Positions 25,661-34,036 of a stretch of DNA of 64,000 bases are shown here, piece after piece. The notes under the pieces are model-generated. The model saw nothing but the letters and a program-made list of their open reading frames with translations. It ran no database searches and was not told the DNA's origin. A program made the translations under genes and the position numbers. Positions within the stretch are counted from its first letter, which is position 1. Each line of letters begins with the position of its first letter. This stretch comes from Bacteroidales bacterium (GTDB taxonomy: Bacteria; Bacteroidota; Bacteroidia; Bacteroidales; Tenuifilaceae). The stretch lies in the NCBI GenBank assembly GCA_016931855.1, contig JAFGDZ010000068.1, positions 62,001-126,000 of the forward strand, given 5' to 3'.

Positions 25661-26224
25661 CTACTTGTTATTAAACAGGCTCATGGTGCGAGGAACGCCA
25701 ATAGCCCCAACGCTAAGAATCATATCGCCAGCCGACTTAATGCGCTCGGGCAGCAAAGCGTGCTCCTCCTTGGTCCATTCGCCCAATACATAATCTACCT
25801 GCATTCCCTTTGGGAATTCGTTGCCAATACCAAAGCGTAGCCGTGCATAGTTCTGGTGTCCAAGGATAGCATCGATGCTACGAAGCCCGTTATGACCGCC
25901 ATCGCTACCCTTAACGCGCAAGCGTAGGGTTCCTAGCGGAAGAGCTAAATCATCAACCACAACAAGCATGTTTTCCAAGGGAATTTTCTCGGACTGGAGC
26001 CAGTAGTTAACAGCCTTACCACTCAGGTTCATATAAGTAGAGGGCTTAAGCAAAACGTAAGTTCGGCCCCTATGCTTTAGTTCGGCAACAGCACCATATC
26101 GGCTATCGCTAAAAGCAATATTGGACGCCCCAGCAAGAGCGTCCAATACCATAAATCCAATATTGTGACGGGTGTTGGCATACTCTTTACCAATATTACC
26201 TAGCCCGACTACTAAATGTTTCAA
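25661..26224 (-). CDS. pth: peptidyl-tRNA hydrolase (TTG start)
   Basis: 187 residues. [23 protein letters not shown] (about 2-24) holds the catalytic His and Asn10; [15 protein letters not shown] and [29 protein letters not shown] with the active Asp are intact. It frees tRNA from peptidyl-tRNA that drops off ribosomes. The start codon is TTG at 26224-26222: the conserved N-terminus begins right there and there is no in-frame ATG between it and the end of rplY. Confidence 0.95.
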   Translation of the reverse strand: MKHLVVGLGNIGKEYANTRHNIGFMVLDALAGASNIAFSDSRYGAVAELKHRGRTYVLLKPSTYMNLSGKAVNYWLQSEKIPLENMLVVVDDLALPLGTLRLRVKGSDGGHNGLRSIDAILGHQNYARLRFGIGNEFPKGMQVDYVLGEWTKEEHALLPERIKSAGDMILSVGAIGVPRTMSLFNNK

Positions 26225-26249
26225 ATTTAAACAGCTTTAGCAGTTACAA

Positions 26250-26825
26250 CTATTTACCTTCGGCGGCTTGTGCTCCACGAGCAGCCCTAGTTAGCTTAAC
26301 AGTAGCAACAACGGTTGACTTAGGGTCAACAATATTAATGTTATCGAACTTAAGTTCGCCTACAAGACGCGTTTTGCCAAGGCCAAGCTCAGTTACATCA
26401 ACATCAAGTGTGTCGGGCATATCCTTAACAAACCCATTAGCACGTAGCTTACGGGTAATAAGCATAAGTTTACCCCCTTGACGAGCACCTTCTGCAACAC
26501 CAGTAAGAACTATAGGTAGAGCAACGGTTACTTTTTTGTCAGCAAAAATTTGCTGGAAGTCAACGTGGATAATAGCATCAGAAACTGGGTGGAACTGAAT
26601 ATCCTTTAAAATAGCCTCAAAAACTTTTCCGTTAAGATTTAGCTTAATAACGTAAACGTTTGGGGTGTAAATAATTGGCTTAAGATCTTTAACTACAACT
26701 GAGAACATAACAGGAGCTTCTCCTCCGTAAAGAATAGCAGGTACTAGCTCTTCGCTTCTTAGCTTCTTTGCAAATTTCTTTCCGGTCTCAGTTCTTAATG
26801 AACCGTTAAGTTCAATGGATTTCAT
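26250..26825 (-). CDS. rplY: 50S ribosomal protein L25 (Ctc/TL5 form)
   Basis: 191 residues: the N-terminal 5S-rRNA-binding domain (about 1-95, with GKKFAKKLRSEELVPAILYGG and FQQIFADKKV) and the C-terminal TL5-type beta domain (about 96-180, ending DPKSTVVATVKL). This longer form is usual in Bacteroidota. A consensus promoter at 26928-26959 lies about 103 bases upstream. Pth follows 25 bases downstream. Confidence 0.94.
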   Translation of the reverse strand: MKSIELNGSLRTETGKKFAKKLRSEELVPAILYGGEAPVMFSVVVKDLKPIIYTPNVYVIKLNLNGKVFEAILKDIQFHPVSDAIIHVDFQQIFADKKVTVALPIVLTGVAEGARQGGKLMLITRKLRANGFVKDMPDTLDVDVTELGLGKTRLVGELKFDNINIVDPKSTVVATVKLTRAARGAQAAEGK

Positions 26826-26927
26826 GGTGTAATAATTAAATTGTTAATAACTGACGTTACTCAGAGCTGCCCCTCATCTTTGTCAGCTCCCCATCACGCC
26901 ATTATTAGCGAGGGGTAAAATGGGCTG

Positions 26928-26959
26928 CAAATATAGCTACAAAAAGCATACATACGCAA
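26928..26959 (-). promoter_or_regulatory. Bacteroidota-type promoter for rplY-pth-S4
   Basis: On the minus strand, TTG (26959-26957), a 21-base spacer, then TATATTTG (26935-26928). It is in the short gap between prs and rplY. Confidence 0.58.
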
Positions 26960-26981
26960 CCCTATACTGTTCTTTTACAAG

Positions 26982-27926
26982 CTAAATAATAAAATTAGCG
27001 CTGATTGACTGGTAGTTATACACTTTATTGATAACATCAGCAAACAGGTCGGCAACACAAAGAACCCTAATTTTGCTGGTATCAACACCCTCGCGTAATG
27101 GGATAGTGTTAGTAACAACAAGTTCTGTTAGCGATGAATTAGCAATGCGCTCATATGCATTACCAGAAAGTACTGGGTGAGTAGCAAATGCCCTAACGCT
27201 AAGCGCACCTTTCTCCATCATCATGTCGGCCGCTTTGGTAAGGGTACCCGCGGTGTCAACCATGTCGTCAAGAATAACTACGTTTTTGCCTTCCACATCG
27301 CCAATAGCGGTCATCTCACCAACTACGTTGGCCTTTTCCCTGTTCTTGTGGCATATTATCAAGGACGCGTCGAGGAACCGAGCGTAGGCGTTGGCCCGTT
27401 TTGCGCCGCCCATATCGGGAGCTGCAATGGCAATATTCTCAAGGTTCAGGTTCTTGATGTAGGGAACAAAAATTGATGATGCGTAAAGATGATCAACAGG
27501 AACATCAAAGAAGCCCTGAATTTGATCGGCGTGTAGATCCATGGTCATCACCCTATCAACCCCTGCTGCGCAAAGGATGTTGGCTACCATTTTAGCACCA
27601 ATGGAAACACGAGGCTTATCTTTTCTATCCTGACGAGCCCACCCAAAGTAAGGGATAACCGCAACAACTTTATATGCAGAAGCGCGATGAGCGGCATCTA
27701 CCATAAGCAGTAGCTCAAAGAGGTTCTCGGTTGGAGGGAAGGTTGATTGAATGATAAACACAGTTGAGCCCCTAACAGACTCGTCAAACGATGGCTGAAA
27801 TTCTCCATCGCTGAACACAGTTACGTTTGACTTACCTAGTTCAATACCAAAACTTTTTGCCATATCCTCGGCTAAGTAGCGAGTAGCCCTTCCGGTAAAG
27901 AACTTGATTTGGTGCTTGTTATACAT
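26982..27926 (-). CDS. prs: ribose-phosphate pyrophosphokinase
   Basis: 314 residues. VFSDGEFQPSFDESVRG, the ATP loop YFGWARQDRK (about 95-104), TMDLHADQIQGFFDVPVDHLYAS and the PRPP site VVILDDMVDTAGTLTKAA are all present. It makes PRPP from ribose 5-phosphate and ATP for nucleotide, His and Trp synthesis. Prs next to L25 is conserved in many bacteria. A TAAATTTG octamer on the minus strand at 27969-27962 may be its -7 element. Confidence 0.96.
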   Translation of the reverse strand: MYNKHQIKFFTGRATRYLAEDMAKSFGIELGKSNVTVFSDGEFQPSFDESVRGSTVFIIQSTFPPTENLFELLLMVDAAHRASAYKVVAVIPYFGWARQDRKDKPRVSIGAKMVANILCAAGVDRVMTMDLHADQIQGFFDVPVDHLYASSIFVPYIKNLNLENIAIAAPDMGGAKRANAYARFLDASLIICHKNREKANVVGEMTAIGDVEGKNVVILDDMVDTAGTLTKAADMMMEKGALSVRAFATHPVLSGNAYERIANSSLTELVVTNTIPLREGVDTSKIRVLCVADLFADVINKVYNYQSISANFII

Positions 27927-27986
27927 GAATTTGTTGTTTAACTGGGAGTTTTTTGGTTGCGCAAATTTAAGAAAATAACACCCAAA

Positions 27987-28607
27987 TTATTCCATATCAG
28001 CAGATAAAAGAGATGTTTTAGAATTCACTTCATCAATAAAACCCATTATATCCTCGCGCCCATCGCGTTTTACTGCCGACGAGAGAAAAATAGAGGGCAG
28101 CTCTTCCCAACCTTCAAGCAGGCGCTCCTTGTAAACCCTTATGTTCTCATCTAGCTGAATTTTACCCAGCTTGTCCACTTTAGTAAATACAATGGCAAAG
28201 GGAACTTGATTTTGCCCAAGCCACTCAAGAAACTCAAGGTCGTTTTTTTGAGGCTCTAACCGGCTATCTATCAAAACAAAAAGACAGTACAAATTTTCCC
28301 GTTCAAGCACATACCCCTTTATTATTTGCGAGAAACCGCTGCGTAACGATTTTGATACCTTGGCATAGCCATAACCGGGTAAATCCACAAGATACCAATT
28401 GCCGTTGACTATAAAGTGATTGATTAGCTGCGTTTTGCCCGGCCTACCAGATACTTTTGCGAGGGTTCCATCGCCTACAAGCATGTTAATTAACGATGAT
28501 TTGCCAACATTGGATCGACCAATAAAAGCATACTCTGGGAGTTTGGGATCGGGACACAGCTTAACCGATGGGCTACTTTTAACGAATTTGGCCGAACGAA
28601 TTTGCAT
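27987..28607 (-). CDS. engB: ribosome-biogenesis GTPase EngB/YihA
   Basis: 206 residues of the small GTPase family acting in late 50S assembly. G1 is GRSNVGKSS (about 30-38), G3 is DLPGYGYAKVS, G4 is TKVDKLG, and SSAVKRDGREDI covers G5. VSGRPGKTQLIN is the G2 region. It has a likely single-gene promoter: TACCTTTG on the minus strand (28676-28669), about 62 bases upstream, just after the dipeptidase terminator. Confidence 0.95.
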   Translation of the reverse strand: MQIRSAKFVKSSPSVKLCPDPKLPEYAFIGRSNVGKSSLINMLVGDGTLAKVSGRPGKTQLINHFIVNGNWYLVDLPGYGYAKVSKSLRSGFSQIIKGYVLERENLYCLFVLIDSRLEPQKNDLEFLEWLGQNQVPFAIVFTKVDKLGKIQLDENIRVYKERLLEGWEELPSIFLSSAVKRDGREDIMGFIDEVNSKTSLLSADME

Positions 28608-28668
28608 AACAGCGATTATTAGGTATATACATTTTGGTAATTAGCCTCACCTCAGGCAAATTATTGAG

Positions 28669-28676
28669 CAAAGGTA
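28669..28676 (-). promoter_or_regulatory. possible -7 element for engB
   Basis: TACCTTTG on the minus strand, a perfect TAnnTTTG. A -33 element would fall within the neighbouring terminator stem, where no TTG is seen. Confidence 0.35.
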
Positions 28677-28679
28677 AAT

Positions 28680-28700
28680 AAAAAACCCCGGTAAACCGGG
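28680..28700 (-). terminator. intrinsic terminator after the dipeptidase gene
   Basis: On the minus strand CCCCGG-TTTA-CCGGGG is followed by TTTTT. It is 27 bases beyond the stop at 28727. Confidence 0.88.
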
Positions 28701-28726
28701 GCTAATTGTGTTTAAGGCAAACTATA

Positions 28727-29962
28727 CTAACCATTCTGCTTAGCAAATTCTTGCGCTTTACGGAAAACACGCAGGAAATTTTCGCCCCAAATTTTTCTAA
28801 TATCTTTTTCGGAGTAGCCTCTACGTAGCAGCTCCACGGTAATGTTCTTCATTTCGCTGGCATCACGGCATCCATCAACACCTCCTCCTCCATCAAAATC
28901 GGTACCAATGCCAACATGGTCTATGCCTGCAACCTTAACCATATGGTCTATGTGATCAACCACATCGGAAACGGTGGCTAGTTTCGAGGGGTACTTCTCA
29001 TTAATTACGTGCCACTCAGAGTATGCTATCATCCTAACGCTATCGGACAAGTTCTTAAACCCGCCGTACTTCTGTTGCAGCTCTGCACGAGCGCTATCCC
29101 TTGCTGGGTTTGGCTCAGGCGTTTTTACATAGTCACTAAGGATACACATTTGCACCACGCCACCGGTTTCGGCAAGCTTAGTAAGCATCTCGTCGGTAAG
29201 GTTACGCGGATTATCGCAAATTGCGCGCGCACAGCTGTGCGAGGCAAAGACTGGGGTTTTGGAGAGCTCCACTGCATCAAAAAAGGCCTTGTCGGATATG
29301 TGGGATACGTCAACAAGCATCCCAAGCCTATTCATTTCGGCAATTACCTCCTTACCAAACTCACTTACCCCGTTGTGAAGAGGGCCTTCGGAATCGGTTG
29401 ACGAGTCGCAAATTTGGTTGTTGCGGGTATGGCTTAACGTTACGTAACGAGCGCCCAGGTTGTAGTAATCCTGCAGCAGAGAAAGGTTGGTACCAATGGG
29501 GTACCCATTTTCAACACCTATATAAATAGCCCGTTTGCCTTCATTTTTCAAACGCGCGGCATCATCGGGATTAACGGCAATGGCAGCCCTATTAGGGAAA
29601 CGCGCCACCTCTTTTTGCACTGCGCTAAAAATATCGAGAGCACGCTGGTGTACCTCGGCATACTTTTCGGGCGTACAATCGTCCTGCCCAATAAACACGG
29701 CAAAGAATGCGGCATCGAGCCCACCCTTTTCCATTTTGGCTAAATCAACACGGCTGCCACGAGCGGTATTGTTCTCTCCCCCAAAGTCGAAGCCTTGGCG
29801 AAGGAAATCCAGAGGAGTATCGGTATGGGTATCAATGGTTACCATCTTGCCATGCAGCTTATTGGCTTGCTCCAAGAGCTGCTCTTGACTCTTACTTTGG
29901 GGTGAGCTGCAAGAGAATTGCATAGTCACAAAAAAGAAGAGTAGTGATATTGTAAAGCGCAT
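28727..29962 (-). CDS. membrane dipeptidase, M19 family, lipoprotein
   Basis: 411 residues. A lipoprotein signal ends at Cys18 (TMQFSCSS). Zinc-site residues of the renal dipeptidase family are seen: His46 and Asp48 in DTHTDTP, Glu in YIGVENGYPIG, His in VDVSHISDKAF, and His in ASHSCARAICDNPRNLTDEM. IDHVGIGTDFDGGGG completes the site. It cleaves dipeptides, probably on the periplasmic or outer face, which suits a peptide-using organism. It is a single gene with its own terminator. Confidence 0.93.
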   Translation of the reverse strand: MRFTISLLFFFVTMQFSCSSPQSKSQEQLLEQANKLHGKMVTIDTHTDTPLDFLRQGFDFGGENNTARGSRVDLAKMEKGGLDAAFFAVFIGQDDCTPEKYAEVHQRALDIFSAVQKEVARFPNRAAIAVNPDDAARLKNEGKRAIYIGVENGYPIGTNLSLLQDYYNLGARYVTLSHTRNNQICDSSTDSEGPLHNGVSEFGKEVIAEMNRLGMLVDVSHISDKAFFDAVELSKTPVFASHSCARAICDNPRNLTDEMLTKLAETGGVVQMCILSDYVKTPEPNPARDSARAELQQKYGGFKNLSDSVRMIAYSEWHVINEKYPSKLATVSDVVDHIDHMVKVAGIDHVGIGTDFDGGGGVDGCRDASEMKNITVELLRRGYSEKDIRKIWGENFLRVFRKAQEFAKQNG

Positions 29963-30043
29963 ACACTGGTGTATTTTAAGGTTAATGGTGCTTTGATTTT
30001 TAGATTTGGCAATGGTTTAACCCTTGTTAACAGAATGTGCACC

Positions 30044-30076
30044 AAAAAAGAAAGCTGGATGTGTACATCCAGCTTC
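30044..30076 (-). terminator. intrinsic terminator after the YceI gene
   Basis: On the minus strand an 11-base-arm hairpin (AAGCTGGATGT / ACATCCAGCTT) is followed by TCTTTTTTG. It begins about 23 bases after the stop at 30099. Confidence 0.85.
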
Positions 30077-30098
30077 CGATATTTAGAATTAGTAGGTT

Positions 30099-30758
30099 CT
30101 ACTTTGTAATGAGCTCTATACGCAAACCCATTTCGTCGTTAATAAAGTTGTCCTTTAGGTTAGCAATCACGGATTTAGAACCGTAGTTAACACCCCAATC
30201 AACTCTATTAACTACAAACTGAGGGGTTTTAGCTTCAAGTATTGCGCCATTCATTGTTACCATTGCAGGGAAAGCAATACCTTTTGTTACACCGCGTAGG
30301 GTTAAATTTCCTTCGATGGTTACATTAGCGTTCTCGGTAACAGGATTAAGCGGAATTACCTTGGTTATAACAAATGTTGCTGTAGGGAATGAATCAACTA
30401 AGAAAAAGTCGGGCGATAAAAGGTGGTCAACCAACATCTTATTCATCTTCTCATCGGTTAGATCCAGCACTTTAATGGATTTCATATCCATTGTAAACTC
30501 GCCACCAACAAGAGCGCCTTCGTTAACACGAACAAATCCGTTGTAGAGGCTAACTGTTCCATTATGTAAGCCTGTAGGCTTTGCTCCTTCCCAGTAAACT
30601 AGCGTTTTAGAGAGATCAACCATTACTTCCTGTCCAGCAGTAGTACTAACTGCACTGGCGTTGGTAGAATCAACTTTTTCGCCCTTTGGCCCATTGCATG
30701 CAACAAGGGTAACTAGCAGTAAAGCGGAAACTGCTGCAACAACCTGTAACTTTCTCAT
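30099..30758 (-). CDS. YceI-family lipoprotein (lipid/isoprenoid-binding lipocalin fold)
   Basis: 219 residues. The signal ends in a lipobox LVTLVAC with Cys21, then a Ser/Thr-rich linker, then the YceI barrel (about 47-219) with VYWEGAKPTGLHNGTVSL, GGEFTMDMKSIKV, LRGVTKGIAFPAMVTM and DWGVNYGSKSVIANLKDNFINDE. YceI proteins bind polyisoprenoids or other amphiphiles. The lipid anchor places it on the outer membrane. It is a single gene between terminator and acyltransferase gene. Confidence 0.92.
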   Translation of the reverse strand: MRKLQVVAAVSALLLVTLVACNGPKGEKVDSTNASAVSTTAGQEVMVDLSKTLVYWEGAKPTGLHNGTVSLYNGFVRVNEGALVGGEFTMDMKSIKVLDLTDEKMNKMLVDHLLSPDFFLVDSFPTATFVITKVIPLNPVTENANVTIEGNLTLRGVTKGIAFPAMVTMNGAILEAKTPQFVVNRVDWGVNYGSKSVIANLKDNFINDEMGLRIELITK

Positions 30759-30834
30759 ATTATCAACTTTAAATTGGTTAAAAGCCTGTCACTTTAGCAT
30801 AGTAACAGCTTTGGAGCAAAAAAGTTCAACAAAG

Positions 30835-32643
30835 CTATTCAGGCTCAAAGGTGTAATCGGAAAGATTAAACCTGTCTAGCAGCGATTTATCGTTAATTTC
30901 CTTAGAAAGCGAGGTTATAGTGTCAATTGGAACTTGGAACAGATCAAGGATAAGTAAGCCATCTAACGCATCGTTAAACTTAGGGTCAACGTTAAAGCCA
31001 ATTATTTTACCATTAAGCTTGATGTACTTTTTAAGCAGAACGGGCATACGGTACTCCTCCTGTTCAATATCCTTAATGAACTTATCTAGCTTCTCAATAT
31101 CGTTGGATCCATCAAAAATAACATCGGTATCCTCCTTGCTAATGGGAACGCGGAACATGTTGCGAGGAGTGATAAAGCGCGCAAACTCATCGTCGAAGTA
31201 GTTTGCCTTCATAAAGTTTATGATAACCCCCTTAGAGTAGCTGGAGAAGTTGCTTGAGATGCTAACTGGGCCAATAAGGTAACGGTACTCAGGATTCTTA
31301 ATAAGGAAGTATAGAATCCCTTTCCACAACAGGAATAGGGGCAAAGGCTTACGCTGGTAGTCCTTAACAATAAAGGAGCGACCAAGCTCTATGCTCTGCT
31401 GCAGAATAGGAGAAAAAGCAGAGTCAATTTTAAAAAGGCTCTGAATATAAAAGCCCTTTACGCCGTAACGATCCAGTATTTCCTTTCCCTTACCAACACG
31501 GTATGCTCCCACTATGCGCTTCTCGTCCATGTCCCAAATAAAGAGCTGCCAGTAGTACAAGTCAAACTCGTCAATATCGATTTTACGATTTGTCCCCTCG
31601 CCTACCTCACGGAACGTAATCTCCCGCAGGCGGCCAAGCTCATTCATTACATTGGGCATCTCCACCGAGGGCGCACAGATAACGCAGTAGTTCTTACTTT
31701 TGAAGAGGGTGTAGCTCTTCATGAGCGTATCAACCTCTCCTTCAATAATTTCCTGCGGAACGGGAGGTATAACGGGCTCGGGTTGCTTTTCGGATCGGAG
31801 GCGATAGTTAAAAAACTTTTTAACCTCCAACGATGAGCCTAGAGCATAGGTTTTTAGGCGTAAAAACCTACCAAATCGGCTTATATCGGTAAATTCCTTT
31901 TGCTCGTCAACAGAGATTGGATGGCCTATTCGAATTTTAACAACCTTGTTGCGCTTATTCAAAATTTCGGAAGGGAGCTTTACCGTACGAAGTAGCGGGT
32001 GAATAAGCCCAAGGATATGGAATAACCGGCTATTGGTTCCTTGAAAATACACGGGAACAACAGGAACCTCGGCTAGCTTAATGAATTTAAGAATGGAATC
32101 CTGCCACTGCCTATCGGCAATACCTGACGACTCTGTGTTATAGTATGTAGAAACCTCGCCAGCTGGGAATATTCCCAATGGCATTCCAGACTTTAGGTGG
32201 TTGAAAGCATTTTTAATACCTGCAACGCTTGATGTTACCTTGTAACTTCCCTCAAAAGGATCAACAGGTAGAATAAAATCTTTAATTGGGTCAATTCTTC
32301 GAAGCAGAAAATTTGCCAGCACCTTGTAATCGGGACGTTCTTCGGCCAACAGCTTAATTAGCAGAATGCCATCAATCCCTCCGTAGGGATGGTTTGACAC
32401 GGTAATAAAAGCACCATCCTTGGGAATTCGCTTTAACTCCTCCGGATTTACATCAAACTGTATCTGCAGCTCGCTTAGCGCTCCGTTCAGAAAATCGAGC
32501 CCCTTGCGATCGGCATAACGCGCATAAAGTTTATTCAACTTATTTAAGCGAAGAATAAACATAAGCAACTTAGCTACACCACCACCACCAATAGCACCTA
32601 ACCGAGTTGCCTTCCTAAAATCCTCTGTTTCTACAAGTTTCAT
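30835..32643 (-). CDS. bifunctional acyltransferase, OlsF-like (PlsC domain + GNAT domain)
   Basis: About 602 residues from the ATG at 32643; the longer ORF from 32676 adds 11 residues with no conserved look. The N-terminal half (about 40-260) is a PlsC-type acyltransferase with SNHPYGGIDG (His and Asp separated by five residues, as in related aminolipid enzymes) and LGIFPAGEVSTY. The C-terminal half (about 310-590) is a GNAT-like N-acyltransferase (RIVGAYRVGKGKEI, SIELGRSFIVKDYQRKPLPLFLLWKG). OlsF enzymes make ornithine lipid in one polypeptide; in Bacteroides the glycine/ornithine-type lipids need two genes, GlsB and GlsA. The amino acid used here is unknown. It would act at the inner membrane. 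Confidence 0.82.
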   Translation of the reverse strand: MKLVETEDFRKATRLGAIGGGGVAKLLMFILRLNKLNKLYARYADRKGLDFLNGALSELQIQFDVNPEELKRIPKDGAFITVSNHPYGGIDGILLIKLLAEERPDYKVLANFLLRRIDPIKDFILPVDPFEGSYKVTSSVAGIKNAFNHLKSGMPLGIFPAGEVSTYYNTESSGIADRQWQDSILKFIKLAEVPVVPVYFQGTNSRLFHILGLIHPLLRTVKLPSEILNKRNKVVKIRIGHPISVDEQKEFTDISRFGRFLRLKTYALGSSLEVKKFFNYRLRSEKQPEPVIPPVPQEIIEGEVDTLMKSYTLFKSKNYCVICAPSVEMPNVMNELGRLREITFREVGEGTNRKIDIDEFDLYYWQLFIWDMDEKRIVGAYRVGKGKEILDRYGVKGFYIQSLFKIDSAFSPILQQSIELGRSFIVKDYQRKPLPLFLLWKGILYFLIKNPEYRYLIGPVSISSNFSSYSKGVIINFMKANYFDDEFARFITPRNMFRVPISKEDTDVIFDGSNDIEKLDKFIKDIEQEEYRMPVLLKKYIKLNGKIIGFNVDPKFNDALDGLLILDLFQVPIDTITSLSKEINDKSLLDRFNLSDYTFEPE

Positions 32644-33066
32644 AATAAAAAAGTGTTGTACAAAGTACAAAATCATTAAAAAGTGCCATGCAAAGCACAG
32701 GACAAATATAGCAAGGGATTGGAATAAAAGCCCCCCCTGGCAAACAAGAAAAAAAACTCTCTATACAAAAGAGTAAAACATGCATGAATCCGCTGTAAAT
32801 ATCGAAAAAAACAATTATCAAAACAACCTTGATACAATTGGGTTGGAAACGAGCAACGCCTAAAGAGTGATTTACCATAACTTCTTGGCGAAAAACTCGT
32901 ATGCCCTTTTTGTGAAATCATTGCTAAACATTGTACCTTTGCTATTAATTAGCATAGGCTAATGCACTGTTAAAGACACCATAAGAAATAGGCTAAGGAA
33001 ACCTTTAACATTTTGGCACAGCAAATGTTACAAACAAAACAATATAACTATTTAATACTTTTACTG
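32644..33066. other. divergent intergenic region between the acyltransferase gene and the first paralogue
   Basis: A 423-base gap. It carries a candidate minus-strand -7 element TATATTTG (32710-32703) for the acyltransferase and a strong plus-strand promoter at 32909-32941. ORFs on the minus strand here are short, lack homology features and look spurious. A C-rich run lies at 32731-32737. Confidence 0.6.
32909..32941 (+). promoter_or_regulatory. consensus Bacteroidota promoter for the paralogue gene at 33067
   Basis: TTTG (32909-32912), a 21-base spacer and TACCTTTG (32934-32941): a full match at both elements. The transcript would have a leader of roughly 120 bases. Confidence 0.65.
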
Positions 33067-33912
33067 ATGAAGAGAATTATTCTATTAGCCCTTTTCCTGG
33101 GCGTAGCCATGGGCGCGTTTGCTGACAGAAACGTAATAAGGCACGAGGACATTAAAACCTTCCTTAAAACAAAAACCTACGTTGTACTGGAAGACAACCC
33201 AATGTCGGCTTACAATTTTAAAATCAAGGAAGCCGTTGAAAAGTCTTGGACTATAACTCCTTACGAATTTATTTCTTCGGCACAATTTGAGGAAATGCGT
33301 AAGGATATTGACAAGTCGTTCCTTGTAATGATACAGGTGAAATTTACCAAGGATAAGCTGGAAGCTCTTTACAACTTTATGAGCGTTGCTCTTGGCTCGG
33401 GAGTTAGCAAAATAACCGATATGCCCGACATTGTATCTATTCCGCTGAGCTACTCCAGCGTTGCCGAAGACAGCTACGTTTACAAAATTGAGAGCTTTAT
33501 TCGGTTTATGCAGGAGCACATCCGCATGCTTGAGAAAAATCCAGAGCTAATAAAGAACAACATCTACGAGTACTACAATAAAAGCATGAAGGACAACGTA
33601 AAATCGAAAGAGCTTTGGCTTCTGGAGAAGGACGTTGACAAAAGCATTCGTAGCCTAGACAAAATTAGGAAAACATACCCTCATATAGTAAGAATTGTTA
33701 AGGAGGAAGATATTGAGAAGGCCATAGCAGAGAAGAACCAGAGTGTTGTTTTTCTGCACAAAGTAGGCCCAGAGGGAACTCGCCTACAGGCACGTTGCTA
33801 CAAAGTGCTAGTTGGGGCTGGCGACGATAAATTTTACTACTTCGACTACCACACCATTGACAAAAGCAGTGGGGACGGATTCCTAAGCAAGGATTTCAAG
33901 AGAATAAAGTAG
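33067..33912 (+). CDS. exported protein of unknown function, paralogue A
   Basis: About 281 residues from the ATG at 33067, which gives a clean signal peptide (MKRIILLALFLGVAMGAFA); the longer frame from 33013 uses a non-ATG start. I do not recognise a family. It matches the next gene across its length: shared blocks include VVL..., EAV.K.WT.TP.E.ISS..F, FDKDK/FTKDK.E..YNF, an S.MP...PFS-like segment, an IV..EE.E.A segment, VFLH.V.PE and RCYK.L. Mixed alpha/beta with no membrane helix after the signal; likely periplasmic. A consensus promoter precedes it and a terminator follows it. Confidence 0.75.
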   Translation: MKRIILLALFLGVAMGAFADRNVIRHEDIKTFLKTKTYVVLEDNPMSAYNFKIKEAVEKSWTITPYEFISSAQFEEMRKDIDKSFLVMIQVKFTKDKLEALYNFMSVALGSGVSKITDMPDIVSIPLSYSSVAEDSYVYKIESFIRFMQEHIRMLEKNPELIKNNIYEYYNKSMKDNVKSKELWLLEKDVDKSIRSLDKIRKTYPHIVRIVKEEDIEKAIAEKNQSVVFLHKVGPEGTRLQARCYKVLVGAGDDKFYYFDYHTIDKSSGDGFLSKDFKRIK

Positions 33913-33927
33913 CCCTTTTAATAACAC

Positions 33928-33970
33928 AAAGCCGCTGTTGTTGAGCCACATAAAACAACAGCGGCTTTAT
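33928..33970 (+). terminator. intrinsic terminator between the paralogues
   Basis: A 15-base inverted repeat (AAAGCCGCTGTTGTT / AACAACAGCGGCTTT with an 11-base loop), 16 bases after the stop of paralogue A. The T-run is short (TTTATTA). Confidence 0.72.
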
Positions 33971-34036
33971 TACGTTTACTAGTTAGAAGGAATAATACGC
34001 TACAACAATGTTTCATCAACATAAAAAACAGAAATC

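Noticed and set aside
26826-26981. Possible tRNA or small RNA between rplY and prs
   Set aside because: I looked for cloverleaf arms and found none; the gap is explained by the rplY promoter.
32615-32921. Two overlapping minus-strand ORFs upstream of the acyltransferase gene
   Set aside because: Both run through promoter-like DNA and the acyltransferase start, with no domain, signal peptide or plausible start.
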